A stretch of 64,000 bases of DNA from NCBI GenBank assembly GCA_036774405.1, contig DAIPBO010000010.1, positions 31,196 through 95,195 of the forward strand, read 5' to 3'. The stretch's first letter is position 1. Each line of letters starts with the position of its first letter. Shown piece by piece: positions 8,717 through 17,270 of the stretch. A program made the translations under genes and the position numbers. Origin of the DNA: JAAYDS01 sp012729155 (GTDB taxonomy: Bacteria; Chloroflexota; Anaerolineae; UBA1429). Under the pieces are notes generated by a model. That model was not told the DNA's origin, made no database searches, and worked only from the letters and a program-made list of their open reading frames with translations.

Positions 8717-8744
8717 TTGTTCACATCAGCCCAGGGCCTATAAT
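8717..8744 (+). promoter_or_regulatory. Promoter of eamA
   Basis: TTGTTC, 16-bp spacer, perfect TATAAT at 8739-8744. The expected transcript start near 8751 rules out the earlier in-frame ATG codons (8671-8743) and supports the start at 8782. Confidence 0.55.
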
Positions 8745-8781
8745 GCGGCCCACATATACCCGTGATGAGGCACGATACACC

Positions 8782-9693
8782 ATGCCGCTGGCATCTATGC
8801 TGCTGATGGCCGCCTTGGCTGCGATCTGGGGAGCCTCGTATCTGTTCATCAAGCTCATCCTCGCCGATTTGGGCCCGCTGGCGCTAAACACGGTGCGCTG
8901 CCTGATCGGTGCGCTGGTGCTCTGGGCAGTGGTGCTCTATCGCCGCGAGACCTTGCCGAGGAACTGGCGAGTGTGGGCGACCCTGGCCCTGGTTGGCGCC
9001 GTGGGCATCGTCGTGCCTTTCTCGGCCATCGCGTGGGGCACGCAATACATCCCCTCGGGCATGTCGGCTATCCTTGCCGCGGTGATGCCGATCTTTACCT
9101 ATCTCATCGTCCTGCTGATCGGCGCAGAGCGGCTGACAGCACGACGAGCGCTGGGCATTCTAGTGGGTTTTGGGGGCATCGTTGTGTTGGTGCTGCCCGA
9201 GTTGGATGGCGCTGGCGGGCGTTTAGCGTTGCTGGGCGAGCTTGCGATTGTGGGGGCCTCGGTCAGCTATGCCTTTAGCATCACCCTCGCCCGCTATAGA
9301 CTGCAGAGCGTCCCCTCGATCTTTATAGCCACTGGCCAGGTGAGCTGGGCTTTGGTGTTCTTCATCCCTCTGGCACTGCTAGAGGGGCTGCCGGCTCGCC
9401 TGCCGGGGCTGGCCAGTGCTGCGTCATTGCTGGTGTTAGGCGGGCTGGGTACAGGCGTGGCCTATCTGATCTACTACAAGCTGATGCGAGATATTGGCGT
9501 CACGGCCACCTCGTTGGTCTCTTATCTCATTCCGGCTGTGGGCGTCTTTTGGGGGTGGGCCGTGCTTGGCGAACGACTCCACTGGACGGCCTTTGTGGCA
9601 CTTGCGCTGGTGATCTTGGGCATGGTTTTGGTGAACAGCCGTACGTCTGCGACCACGGCCCCGTTGGCGAGGCGATTGGCCAGGGAGCGCTGA
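8782..9693 (+). CDS. EamA/DMT-family membrane exporter
   Basis: 303-residue integral membrane protein of the drug/metabolite transporter superfamily, with ten hydrophobic segments arranged as two EamA repeats. Repeat 1 begins at LLMAALAAIWGASYLFIK and repeat 2 at LGELAIVGASVSYAFSITLAR. Such proteins export amino acids, metabolites or drugs; the substrate cannot be read from sequence. Start ATG 8782 is chosen because the -10 box lies at 8739-8744 and a GAGG sits about 10 nt upstream. The stop codon abuts the next start (TGAATG), so the following half-length AI-2E gene is probably cotranscribed. Confidence 0.88.
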   Translation: MPLASMLLMAALAAIWGASYLFIKLILADLGPLALNTVRCLIGALVLWAVVLYRRETLPRNWRVWATLALVGAVGIVVPFSAIAWGTQYIPSGMSAILAAVMPIFTYLIVLLIGAERLTARRALGILVGFGGIVVLVLPELDGAGGRLALLGELAIVGASVSYAFSITLARYRLQSVPSIFIATGQVSWALVFFIPLALLEGLPARLPGLASAASLLVLGGLGTGVAYLIYYKLMRDIGVTATSLVSYLIPAVGVFWGWAVLGERLHWTAFVALALVILGMVLVNSRTSATTAPLARRLARER

Positions 9694-10191
9694 ATGACCC
9701 CACGTTCGGCCGAGACCCCTTCATTGTGGAGACGGATTCTGTACCTCTGGGTCGCGTATCTCAAGGGCCAGTTGCTGGTCGCTCTGCTGATCGGTCTGCT
9801 TACCTGGGTGGTCAGTGCGGGGATCGGCCTCGAGGGTGCGGCGGTTATGGGGGCGTTGGCGGGCGTTTTTGAAGGCATCCCGGGGTTGGGCCCTCTGGTT
9901 GCCATGGTGCCCGCTGTGGCCATGGCGCTGTGGAAGGGCTCGAGTGTCATCCCCGTGAGCAATTGGGCGTTTACACTGATCGTCATAGGCGCCTATGCGG
10001 CCGTGCAGCAGATCGGCAACCTCGTCATCCAGCCCCGCGTGTTGAGCGAGCGCCTGCAGTTGCCTCCGCTGCTGGTGCTCGTCGCGGTGATCGCAGGTGC
10101 CAGTGTAGCCGGTGTGGCAGGCGCCTATCTGGCTGTGCCGCTCTTGGCCACACTGCGCGAGATTCTAAGAGCGCTCGTGCTCAGGCGCTGA
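9694..10191 (+). CDS. Half-length AI-2E/PerM-family membrane protein
   Basis: 165 residues corresponding only to the C-terminal half of the AI-2E transporter (UPF0118/PerM) family, which is usually about 330-400 residues. Recognisable parts are YLKGQLLVALLIGLLTW near the N-terminus, the EGIPGLGPLVAMVPA loop, and QIGNLVIQPRVLSERLQLPP followed by GVAGAYLAVPLLA. The N-terminal membrane segments of the family are absent, because eamA ends directly before the start codon. It may be a stable remnant of a larger gene or a naturally short member. The ribosome binding site is weak, so translation may depend on coupling to eamA. Confidence 0.75.
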   Translation: MTPRSAETPSLWRRILYLWVAYLKGQLLVALLIGLLTWVVSAGIGLEGAAVMGALAGVFEGIPGLGPLVAMVPAVAMALWKGSSVIPVSNWAFTLIVIGAYAAVQQIGNLVIQPRVLSERLQLPPLLVLVAVIAGASVAGVAGAYLAVPLLATLREILRALVLRR

Positions 10192-10195
10192 GGCC

Positions 10196-10224
10196 TTGTC
10201 TCTCGTGGATGCGGGCGGTATACT
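10196..10224 (+). promoter_or_regulatory. Promoter of the sugar kinase-nagA-cupin operon
   Basis: TTGTCT, 17-bp spacer, TATACT. Predicted transcription start about 10231, 23 nt before the kinase ATG. Confidence 0.65.
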
Positions 10225-10253
10225 CTCGTCAGAGCATCATCTAGGGGGACGGT

Positions 10254-11741
10254 ATGGCCCGGACGAGCAACTATCTGGCCTTTGACCTGGGGGCAGAGAG
10301 CGGCCGCGCGGTTGTAGGGCGTTTTGATGGGAGTGTGGTGCAGCTCGAGACGTTGCATCGCTTTCCCAACGGGCCGGTGCGCATCTTTGATCATCTGCAC
10401 TGGGATGTGCTGCGGCTCTGGACAGAGCTCAAAATGGGCCTGTCGGCCTACCGCGCAGCCTGCGGAGCCGAGCTTGACGGCATCGGGCTCGATACCTGGG
10501 GGGTCGACTTTGCCTTGCTCGATGCCCACGACGAGCTGCTGGGAACCCCGTATCACTATCGTGACGTACGCACCGAGGGCATGATGGCCGCGGCTATGGA
10601 ACGTGTGCCACGCGCCGAGATCTTTGCCACCACGGGCATCCAGTTCATGGATATCAACACCCTCTATCAGCTGCTGGCCATGCGCCAGCAGGGCAGCCCC
10701 TTGCTCGATGCGGCCAGAGCGTTCCTGATGATCCCTGACCTCTTCAACTACTGGCTCACGGGAACCAAGGCCTCCGAGTTCTCCATTGCCACCACGACGC
10801 AGTTCTACGATCCGCGCGCCGGAGACTGGGCGTGGAACCTGCTCGAGCGACTCGACATACCGGTCGGCATCCTACCCCGGGTGATCCAGCCGGGCGAGCA
10901 GTTGGGCACGCTGCATCCGTTGGTGGCGGCCGAGACGGGCATGAGCGACGTGCCGGTGATTGCGCCTGCGTGCCACGATACCGGCTCGGCGGTGGCGGCT
11001 GTGCCAGCCACTGGCGATAGTTTTGCCTACCTCAGCTCTGGCACGTGGTCGCTGATGGGTGTAGAGACGCGTCAGCCGGTCATCAACGATGACAGCCTCG
11101 CCTTCAATTTCACCAACGAAGGCGGTGTCTCTGGTACGATCCGCCTGCTCAAGAACATTATGGGGCTTTGGTTGCTGCAAGAGTGCCGCCGTACCTGGGC
11201 CGCTCAGGGCCGCGACTGGGGCTATGATGATCTCACGCAGCTCGCGGCTGCAGCGCCGGCTTTTGGCGCGCTGGTAGAGCCCGATCATCATGACTTTTTG
11301 CGGCCAGGCGATATGCCCACGCTGCTTTGCGACTTTTGCCAACGCACGGGGCAGCAGGCGCCGCGCTCAGAGGGAGAGATTGTACGCTGCATCCTTGAGA
11401 GCCTTGCGCTCAAGTACCGTTGGACGCTCGACAAGCTCGAGCGTATGCAGGGGCGACGACTCGACACCATCCATGTGGTTGGTGGCGGTTCTCAGAACAG
11501 GCTGCTCTGCCAGTTAACGGCCGATGCTACCCAGCGGGTGGTGGTGGCTGGGCCCGTCGAGGCTACAGCTACGGGCAATGTGCTGTTGCAGGCCATTTCG
11601 CGGGGTGAGTTGGCGTCTCTGCAGGAGGCGCGAGAGGTGGTGCGCGCCTCGTTCGACCTGACCACCTACCACCCCGGCCCTGCCGCCCCGTGGGACGATG
11701 CTTACGAACGCTTTCTACACCTGATGGAGCAAACGGCATGA
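10254..11741 (+). CDS. rhaB: FGGY-family carbohydrate kinase, rhamnulokinase-like
   Basis: Cytoplasmic ATP-dependent sugar kinase, 495 residues, the usual RhaB length. N-terminal phosphate-binding loop DLGAESGRAVVG, GIGLDTWGVDFALLD, HYRDVRT and the sugar-binding segment around CHDTGSAVAAVPA and SSGTWSLMGVE match rhamnulokinase. The C-terminal FGGY segment includes HVVGGGSQNRLLCQLTAD. Start ATG 10254 has GGGGGA about 7 nt upstream. The neighbour nagA overlaps by 4 nt (ATGA). No rhamnose isomerase or aldolase is present, so the true substrate may be another ketose. Confidence 0.8.
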   Translation: MARTSNYLAFDLGAESGRAVVGRFDGSVVQLETLHRFPNGPVRIFDHLHWDVLRLWTELKMGLSAYRAACGAELDGIGLDTWGVDFALLDAHDELLGTPYHYRDVRTEGMMAAAMERVPRAEIFATTGIQFMDINTLYQLLAMRQQGSPLLDAARAFLMIPDLFNYWLTGTKASEFSIATTTQFYDPRAGDWAWNLLERLDIPVGILPRVIQPGEQLGTLHPLVAAETGMSDVPVIAPACHDTGSAVAAVPATGDSFAYLSSGTWSLMGVETRQPVINDDSLAFNFTNEGGVSGTIRLLKNIMGLWLLQECRRTWAAQGRDWGYDDLTQLAAAAPAFGALVEPDHHDFLRPGDMPTLLCDFCQRTGQQAPRSEGEIVRCILESLALKYRWTLDKLERMQGRRLDTIHVVGGGSQNRLLCQLTADATQRVVVAGPVEATATGNVLLQAISRGELASLQEAREVVRASFDLTTYHPGPAAPWDDAYERFLHLMEQTA

Positions 11742-12895
11742 CACGGCATCTCTTGCACAACGGCGATATCGTCACGTGCTCAGGCACCTTTCGTGGCTGG
11801 GTGCTGGTGGAGGGAGGGCGTATCGCCGATCTGGGCACCGGTGATGGGCCCACGGCCATCTCTCGCAAGACCGATCTACAGAACCGTCTGCTTGCCCCGG
11901 GCTTGATCGACGTGCACGCCCACGGCGCCCTGGGGTGCGACGCCATGGATGCGCGCCTGGACGCATTGCGCACCATCGCTGGCTACTATGCTTCGCATGG
12001 CGTTACAGCGTTCTTGGCCACCACCATGACGGCGCCCCATGGCGAGATCATGGCGGCGTTGGGCGCAGTGCGAGAGGCCGTCGAGCAGGGCTCGGGCGGC
12101 GCTCGCGTGCTGGGGGCGCATGTCGAGGGACCTTATCTGAACCGCGACAAACGTGGGGCACAGATCGATGGGCAGATACGCTTGGCGCAGCGCGACGAAT
12201 ATGAGCAGATCCTGGAAAGCGGCGTGGCACGCCTTATCACGGTAGCGCCCGAGTACCCCGAGAACATGGAGCTCATCCGCGCGGCTGCGAGCCGTGGAGT
12301 GGCAGTGACGGCCGGCCACACCACCGCTACTTTTGAGCAGATGCGGCAAGCTGCGCTGAGCGGCCTCTCACAGGTGACGCACCTGTTCAATGGAATGGAG
12401 CCACTGCATCATCGTCAGCCAGGCGCTGTAGGTGCAGCGCTCTCGCTCGATGCCATTCGCTGTCAACTCATCGCAGACAATATCCACCTGCATCCCGCTG
12501 TGCTCAAGCTGGCGGTGCGTGCCAAGGGCTCGGACGGCATCTTGCTGGTCACCGATGCGATGAGCGGCGCCGGCATGCCTGATGGCGACTATGAGCTGGG
12601 TGGCCAACGCGTCATTGTGCGTGATGGCGAGTGTCGGCTCGAGAACGGCGCCCTGGCCGGCAGCACACTGACCCTGGAGCGCGCTGTGCGCAACATCATG
12701 GCTGCCTGCAGTCTTTCGATTGAAGAGGCGCTACTCATGGCCACGCGGGTGCCGGCGGCATCGCTGGGCCTGGCAGGGCGCCAAGGGTCCATCGCCGTGG
12801 GGTACGATGCCGACCTCATCATCATCGATCGCGACGTCAACGTCTATCTTACCATGGTCGGCGGCGAGGTAGTCTATCGGTCGCCTACCTTCTGA
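11738..12895 (+). CDS. nagA: N-acetylglucosamine-6-phosphate deacetylase
   Basis: Metal-dependent amidohydrolase that removes acetate from GlcNAc-6-phosphate, feeding amino-sugar catabolism or recycling. 385 residues. Visible motifs are the metal-binding DVHAHG, the catalytic AHVEGPYLNRDKRGAQ, the metal His in VTAGHTTATF and THLFNGM, substrate-binding HRQPG, and the catalytic Asp in LLVTDAMSGAGMPDG. The ATG at 11738 overlaps the stop of the kinase in ATGA, so the two are coupled. A longer frame starting 16 codons earlier lies wholly inside the kinase and is rejected. Confidence 0.93.
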   Translation: MTRHLLHNGDIVTCSGTFRGWVLVEGGRIADLGTGDGPTAISRKTDLQNRLLAPGLIDVHAHGALGCDAMDARLDALRTIAGYYASHGVTAFLATTMTAPHGEIMAALGAVREAVEQGSGGARVLGAHVEGPYLNRDKRGAQIDGQIRLAQRDEYEQILESGVARLITVAPEYPENMELIRAAASRGVAVTAGHTTATFEQMRQAALSGLSQVTHLFNGMEPLHHRQPGAVGAALSLDAIRCQLIADNIHLHPAVLKLAVRAKGSDGILLVTDAMSGAGMPDGDYELGGQRVIVRDGECRLENGALAGSTLTLERAVRNIMAACSLSIEEALLMATRVPAASLGLAGRQGSIAVGYDADLIIIDRDVNVYLTMVGGEVVYRSPTF

Positions 12896-12934
12896 TGACG
12901 ACCGGCGGCCAAGTCGCCAGAAAGGCAGAGGAGC

Positions 12935-13348
12935 ATGACCAGCGGAGGTCCGATTGAGAGCGCTATCTTTCCCAAGGGCGTTGAGATCAGCAGCAATAGC
13001 TTCACCGGCAAGGTTTGGCTCCAGCGTCTCGTAACAGATGCGACGTTCGGCTGCACTATCGGCAACGTGACTTTTGCACCAGGAGCGCGCAACAGCTGGC
13101 ACAAGCATCCTGGCGGGCAGGTTCTGTTGATCACAGGCGGCACTGGCTGCTACCAGGAGCGGGGCAAAACCGTGCGGATTCTCCATGCGGGCGATGTGGT
13201 CGAGATTCAGCCAGATGTGGAGCACTGGCACGGGGCTACGCCAGACGATTGGTTCTGCCACTTGGCCATCAGCACCAACATCACCCAGGGCGAGGTGCAG
13301 TGGCTCGAGCCCGTGAGTGGTGCCGACTATGGCTGCAGCGAGAGCTGA
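12935..13348 (+). CDS. Small single-domain cupin protein
   Basis: 137-residue cupin. Metal-binding motif 1 is visible as NSWHKHPGGQ (His, His, with Gln in the usual Glu position) and motif 2 as GDVVEIQPDVEHWHGA. Proteins of this type are annotated as cupin-2 or quercetin-dioxygenase-like and often handle small carbohydrate or aromatic ligands. The reaction is unknown. GAGGAG lies just upstream of the ATG. It closes the kinase-nagA operon, 39 bp after nagA, and is followed by a strong terminator. Confidence 0.8.
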   Translation: MTSGGPIESAIFPKGVEISSNSFTGKVWLQRLVTDATFGCTIGNVTFAPGARNSWHKHPGGQVLLITGGTGCYQERGKTVRILHAGDVVEIQPDVEHWHGATPDDWFCHLAISTNITQGEVQWLEPVSGADYGCSES

Positions 13349-13377
13349 ACTCGTTCTCGCGCAGGCAATGTGCCCAG

Positions 13378-13418
13378 GAAAGAGAGCGATGCCATTAGGG
13401 CATCGCTCTCTTTCTTGC
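13378..13418. terminator. Bidirectional intrinsic terminator
   Basis: Perfect 16-bp stem (13378-13393 with 13399-13414) and a 5-nt loop. The outer parts are A-rich on one side and T-rich on the other. It lies between the convergent cupin and lgt genes and can stop transcription from both. Confidence 0.85.
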
Positions 13419-13434
13419 ACGAGGCGACGGCGTG

Positions 13435-14328
13435 CTAGTCGCCGTCAGTTGACGAGGTGTCAGGTGGACCCTCTTCTCCGGGCAACGCCGGTTCTGGTGG
13501 CTGCCAGGGCTCGTTGGGCAGATACACCATGCCCGGCCTGTGCAGACGATGTCGCACCGCCAGCAGTGCGGCAAAAAAGGCAAAGGCCACGATCGAGATC
13601 AGCCGGGCCATGGGCAGGCCCGCTACCATCCAGTTGGCCATACGGTAGGCGTCGGGCCTGAAGGTCTCTTGTTCGATGTAAAAGCGGACCACCGGATAGA
13701 TGAGGCCGTACAGGAAAAAGATGTCGCCCCATAGGCGCCCCTTGCGCCAACGGATGGCAAGCAAGAGCAGGATCAAGGCGCCGATCAGGTTGAGCCCGGC
13801 CTCGTAAAAGAACGTGGGGTGAAAACGCTCGCAGTCGGCCAGCCACTCGAGCCGGTTGGCGGGCGGAATGTACACACCCCAGGGCAGGTCTGTACAGGTG
13901 CCGTACAATTCCGAGTTAAAGTAGTTGCCCATCCGACCGATGGCCTGCGCCAACAGTAGGCCTGGCGCCACATAGTCGGTCCACTCGAGAAAGCGCAGCT
14001 TGTTGATGCGGCAAAAGATCCACAGCGCCAGCAGGCCACCGATGACCGAGCCATAGATGCCAAACCCGCTCATCTGGATGCCGAACATCTCGCCCGGATG
14101 CAGCCGGTAATAGTCCCAGCTCGATAGGATGTGATAGATGCGCCCCCCCAGAATGCCCGCCACCAACAGCGCTAGCAGCATGTTCCAGGCGATCTCGGGG
14201 TTGTGCCCGTTGCGGCGCGACAGCCAGCTGGCGATCTGCGCGGCCAGCATGGCGCCTGAGACGATGAGCACACCATACCAGTATACAGTGAGCGGGCCGA
14301 GTCTGAAGAGAACGGGATTGGGGGCCAT
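13435..14328 (-). CDS. lgt: Prolipoprotein diacylglyceryl transferase
   Basis: Membrane enzyme that attaches diacylglycerol to the lipobox Cys of lipoproteins, 297 residues. Seven hydrophobic segments and the Lgt signature GRMGNYFNSELYG (about residues 140-152) are present, with the conserved LGGRIYHIL and IYPVVRFYIEQ segments. The C-terminal tail is rich in Pro, Glu and Asp. GGGAGG precedes the ATG. Its substrates in this window would include the three-domain binding protein, the ThiY-like protein and the DUF3048 lipoprotein. Confidence 0.95.
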   Translation of the reverse strand: MAPNPVLFRLGPLTVYWYGVLIVSGAMLAAQIASWLSRRNGHNPEIAWNMLLALLVAGILGGRIYHILSSWDYYRLHPGEMFGIQMSGFGIYGSVIGGLLALWIFCRINKLRFLEWTDYVAPGLLLAQAIGRMGNYFNSELYGTCTDLPWGVYIPPANRLEWLADCERFHPTFFYEAGLNLIGALILLLLAIRWRKGRLWGDIFFLYGLIYPVVRFYIEQETFRPDAYRMANWMVAGLPMARLISIVAFAFFAALLAVRHRLHRPGMVYLPNEPWQPPEPALPGEEGPPDTSSTDGD

Positions 14329-14361
14329 CGCTACCTCCCGACGGAATGCAGATGCACAGGC

Positions 14362-14389
14362 ATTATAGCGCCGCGCGGGTGTTTACCAA
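14362..14389 (-). promoter_or_regulatory. Promoter of lgt
   Basis: TTGGTA, 16-bp spacer, TATAAT on the minus strand, about 30 nt before the lgt start codon. Confidence 0.55.
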
Positions 14390-14429
14390 GACCTGGCTTT
14401 TGTGCCTCAGATCAAGGCCGGCGAAACAG

Positions 14430-15176
14430 TCACATCGCCAGGCCGCCATCGACCACCAGCACGTGACCGGTGATATAGGCGGCGTCGTCCGAGGCCAAGA
14501 ATGCAACGGCGCGTGCCACGTCCTCAGGCTCTCCCAGGCGCCCCAACGCGGTTTGTTTTCGCGCCGCCTCGACCCGCTCTGCGGTTAGGCTGGCCGTCAT
14601 GTCGGTGGCGATATAGCCGGGCGCCACAGCATTGACAGTGATGTTGCGGCTGCCGAGTTCGCGTGCCAGTGCCTTGGTCAGGCCGATCAGGCCCGCCTTG
14701 GCCGCCGAATAGTTCGCCTGCCCGGCGTTGCCCACCAACCCCGAGACCGAGCTGATGTGGATGATGCGCCCCGAACGCTGCTTGAGCATCGTACGTTGCA
14801 CAGCCTTGGCGCAGTGAAAGGCGCCGGTGAGGTTGGTCTCGATCACAGCGTGCCAGTCATCAGGCGACATGCGCAGCAGCAGTGTGTCGCGCACGATGCC
14901 GGCGTTGCTCACCAAGATGTCTATCTGCCCAAAAGCCTCGAGGGCCGCCCTGACCAGCGCCTCGGCGCCCTCAGCAGTTCTTACATCGGCCTGCACAGCC
15001 AAGGCCTGTGCACCCAACGATTCGATCTCGCGGACCACCTCTTGGGCGGCGGCAGCATTGCTGTGATAGTTGATCACGAGGCCGGCGCCGCGAAGGGCCA
15101 GTTCGAGCGCGATGGCACGTCCAATGCCTCGTGAGCTACCAGTGACAATGGCCACGCGGCCGTTAAGGCTGTTCAT
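14430..15176 (-). CDS. fabG: 3-oxoacyl-[acyl-carrier-protein] reductase
   Basis: NADPH-dependent short-chain dehydrogenase that reduces beta-ketoacyl-ACP in fatty-acid elongation, 248 residues. Cofactor motif TGSSRGIGRAIA (about 12-23), NAG in VSNAGIVRD, catalytic Ser in ISSVSG, and YSAAKAG (Tyr and Lys of YxxxK) are intact, with the FabG-type PGYIATDMT. The ATG overlaps the fabD stop by 4 nt. It ends the fabK-fabD-fabG unit. Confidence 0.95.
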   Translation of the reverse strand: MNSLNGRVAIVTGSSRGIGRAIALELALRGAGLVINYHSNAAAAQEVVREIESLGAQALAVQADVRTAEGAEALVRAALEAFGQIDILVSNAGIVRDTLLLRMSPDDWHAVIETNLTGAFHCAKAVQRTMLKQRSGRIIHISSVSGLVGNAGQANYSAAKAGLIGLTKALARELGSRNITVNAVAPGYIATDMTASLTAERVEAARKQTALGRLGEPEDVARAVAFLASDDAAYITGHVLVVDGGLAM

Positions 15177-16132
15177 GGTTGCACCTCGCTGGCAAAGGCC
15201 TCTAGTGAATCGGGATCGGTGATGCCGCTGAGTCGCATTGCATCGTTGGTGCGCGCCACCAGCCCCGAAACCACCGGCTTGGGGCCGATCTCGATGGTGC
15301 CGGTGACGCCTCTGTCTGCCAGATACTGTATGCCCTCGACCCAGCGCACCGGCGAGGTCAGTTGCCTGAGCAACGCCGCCTTGATCTCCGCTGGCTCTGA
15401 CAGGGCTGATGCTGTCACATTGCTGACCACGGGTGCCCAGGGGCGCGCGAACGGGACGCTCTCGAGGGCGCTATTTAGCTGCTCGGCGGCCTGGCTCATG
15501 TAGACGGTATGGCAGGCGACGCTCACAGCCAGCAGCAGCGCGCGTCGGGCACCGCACGCTTTGGCCAGCGATATGGCGCGCTCGATCGCGGGTGTGGCAC
15601 CCGCGATCACCACCTGCCCCGGCGAGTTATAGTTAGCGACCCAGCAGCCGCCATCGTTGCCACAGGCATCTGCGGCGATCTGTCGCACGGCATCATCGTC
15701 CAGCCCGATGATGGCTACCATCCCGCCGGGGTTTGCCTTGCCCGCCGCGCGCATGGCTAGCCCTCTGCGGCGCACCAGACGGATGGCGTCGGCTGTCGTC
15801 AGCGCCCCTGCTACAGCCAGGGCCGAGAACTCACCGAGGCTGTGTCCGGCCACATAGCCTACCGCCGCAGCCATTCCGTTCAACCGTGGCCTTAGGGCCG
15901 CCCACAGCGCCAGCGAGGTGGTCACGATGGCCGGCTGGGCGTTGGCCGTATCGTTGAGTTGGGCCTCAGGCCCCTCAAAGCACAGGCTAGAGAGGTCATA
16001 GCCCAGCACATCATCGGCCTCTTGGTACACGGCGCGGGCCTCGGGGCAGCGCTCATAGAGCGCCGCGCCCATGCCCACATGCTGACATCCCTGCCCGGGA
16101 AAGATGAGGGCGAGTTGTCGATCAGCGGCCAT
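15173..16132 (-). CDS. fabD: Malonyl-CoA:ACP transacylase
   Basis: Transfers malonyl groups from CoA to acyl carrier protein. 319 residues. N-terminal LIFPGQGCQHVGMG, the nucleophile elbow GHSLGEFSAL (catalytic Ser near residue 97) and the later catalytic His in SVACHTVYM are visible. It overlaps fabK by 11 nt upstream and fabG by 4 nt downstream, so all three are likely to be translated from one mRNA. Confidence 0.95.
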   Translation of the reverse strand: MAADRQLALIFPGQGCQHVGMGAALYERCPEARAVYQEADDVLGYDLSSLCFEGPEAQLNDTANAQPAIVTTSLALWAALRPRLNGMAAAVGYVAGHSLGEFSALAVAGALTTADAIRLVRRRGLAMRAAGKANPGGMVAIIGLDDDAVRQIAADACGNDGGCWVANYNSPGQVVIAGATPAIERAISLAKACGARRALLLAVSVACHTVYMSQAAEQLNSALESVPFARPWAPVVSNVTASALSEPAEIKAALLRQLTSPVRWVEGIQYLADRGVTGTIEIGPKPVVSGLVARTNDAMRLSGITDPDSLEAFASEVQP

Positions 16133-17096
16133 GGGCTTGCTCGCACAAAGCTGCGTTCGCTAGTACACCCAGGCGGCCCAGCACCTGCTCGGCCTCGGCC
16201 ACTGTGCGTCTCAGCACCTCGGCAGCCGGCACGATGTCGTGCACCAACCCGGCGACCTGCCCGGCCATCACCGAACCGTGCGTCACATCGCCTAGCATCA
16301 CAGCGTCGCGTAGTCGGCCGGTGCCAAACTCGACCAGCTCTTGCTCGGTGGCGCCGCGGCGCTCTAGTTCCTCATAATCTCGTGCCATAGGGTTGCGCAG
16401 GCACCGCACAGGGTGGCCCAGCGATGCTCCGGTGACCATGGTTGAGCGCTCGTTGGCTTTGACGATGGCCTGTTTGTAGTTGTCATGAGCGATCGATTCG
16501 GTGGTGCAGACAAAGCGAGTGCCCATCTGCACGCCCGCGGCGCCCAAAGCCAATGCTGCTGCCAGCCCACGGCCATCAGCAATGCCCCCCGCTGCGATGA
16601 CGGGGATGCTGACGGCATCGACGACCTGCGGCAGCAGCGCCATGGTGGCCACGCTGCCGATGTGTCCGCCAGACTCTTGGCCCTCAGCGATGACGGCATC
16701 GACACCCGCCCGCTCCAGACGGCGTGCCAGCTGCGCCGAGGCCACCACAGGGATGAACGTGACACCAGCGGCCCGCGCAGGCTCGACGTAGGGCGCCGGG
16801 TTGCCGGCGCCGGTGGTGAGCACCGGCACGCGTTCTTTGAGGCAAAAGGCGATGAGCTCATTGGCCACGGCATTGAACAGGGGTACGTTGACGCCAAAAG
16901 GCCTGTTGGTGTGAGCACGTATCTGCGCCACCTGGTCGGCTACCCAGCTCAGCGGCGCACTCCCCGCGCCTAGAATGCCCAGCCCTCCGCCATTAGAGAC
17001 GGCCGTCACCAGCTCCCATGTGCCCACCCAGGCCATGCCCCCCTGCAAGATGGGGTAGTCTATGTGCAGCAGCTCGGTCAGCGGTGTCTTGAGCAT
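16122..17096 (-). CDS. fabK: Enoyl-ACP reductase II (FMN-dependent, FabK type)
   Basis: FMN TIM-barrel enzyme that completes each elongation cycle, replacing the FabI type. 324 residues. YPILQGGMAWVGTWELVTAVSNGGGLG at the N-terminus, the FabK-type EGQESGGHIG, IPVIAAGGIADGRGLAAALALGA and the FMN-phosphate segment AAGVQMGTRFVCT support FabK over other nitronate-monooxygenase relatives, as does its place in a fab operon. GGAGG precedes the ATG. It is first in the minus-strand fab unit, divergent from fabF. Confidence 0.88.
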   Translation of the reverse strand: MLKTPLTELLHIDYPILQGGMAWVGTWELVTAVSNGGGLGILGAGSAPLSWVADQVAQIRAHTNRPFGVNVPLFNAVANELIAFCLKERVPVLTTGAGNPAPYVEPARAAGVTFIPVVASAQLARRLERAGVDAVIAEGQESGGHIGSVATMALLPQVVDAVSIPVIAAGGIADGRGLAAALALGAAGVQMGTRFVCTTESIAHDNYKQAIVKANERSTMVTGASLGHPVRCLRNPMARDYEELERRGATEQELVEFGTGRLRDAVMLGDVTHGSVMAGQVAGLVHDIVPAAEVLRRTVAEAEQVLGRLGVLANAALCEQAHGR

Positions 17097-17270
17097 TCAG
17101 CGCCTCCTATACGCGATATCGAGTACCACAACACAGAGACAGGCCCGTGGTTGCGCTTTGTTGAGCGAGCTCTATGGTGCAACCATCGGCTGCTCACAGT
17201 GTTAGATGCTGTGACTCTAGCTCTTGCCGTCAAGGTGGCAAACCTGCAAACTCGATCTGAGGTGATGTTG
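17097..17270. other. Divergent fabK/fabF control region
   Basis: 174 bp between two fatty-acid units. I see a perfect 7-bp inverted repeat TGGTTGC (17148-17154) / GCAACCA (17179-17185) and a CACAG/CTGTG repeat near 17195-17212. There is no convincing -35/-10 pair. Either repeat could be an operator for lipid regulation, but neither matches the FapR consensus. Confidence 0.35.

Larger units (their letters stand above)
8380..8781. other. Divergent intergenic region with a 180-nt leader and two promoters
   Basis: No gene is seen in these 402 bp. The minus-strand part (8380-8560) is a long 5' leader of the binding-protein operon with GC-rich inverted repeats such as CAGGC/GCCTG close to the ribosome binding site. 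I recognise no known riboswitch in it and no T-box motif. The plus-strand part carries the eamA promoter. Confidence 0.6.

Noticed and set aside
17064..17270. N-terminal extension of FabF
   Set aside because: The extra codons overlap fabK on the other strand and have no family similarity; a good ribosome site precedes ATG 17271.
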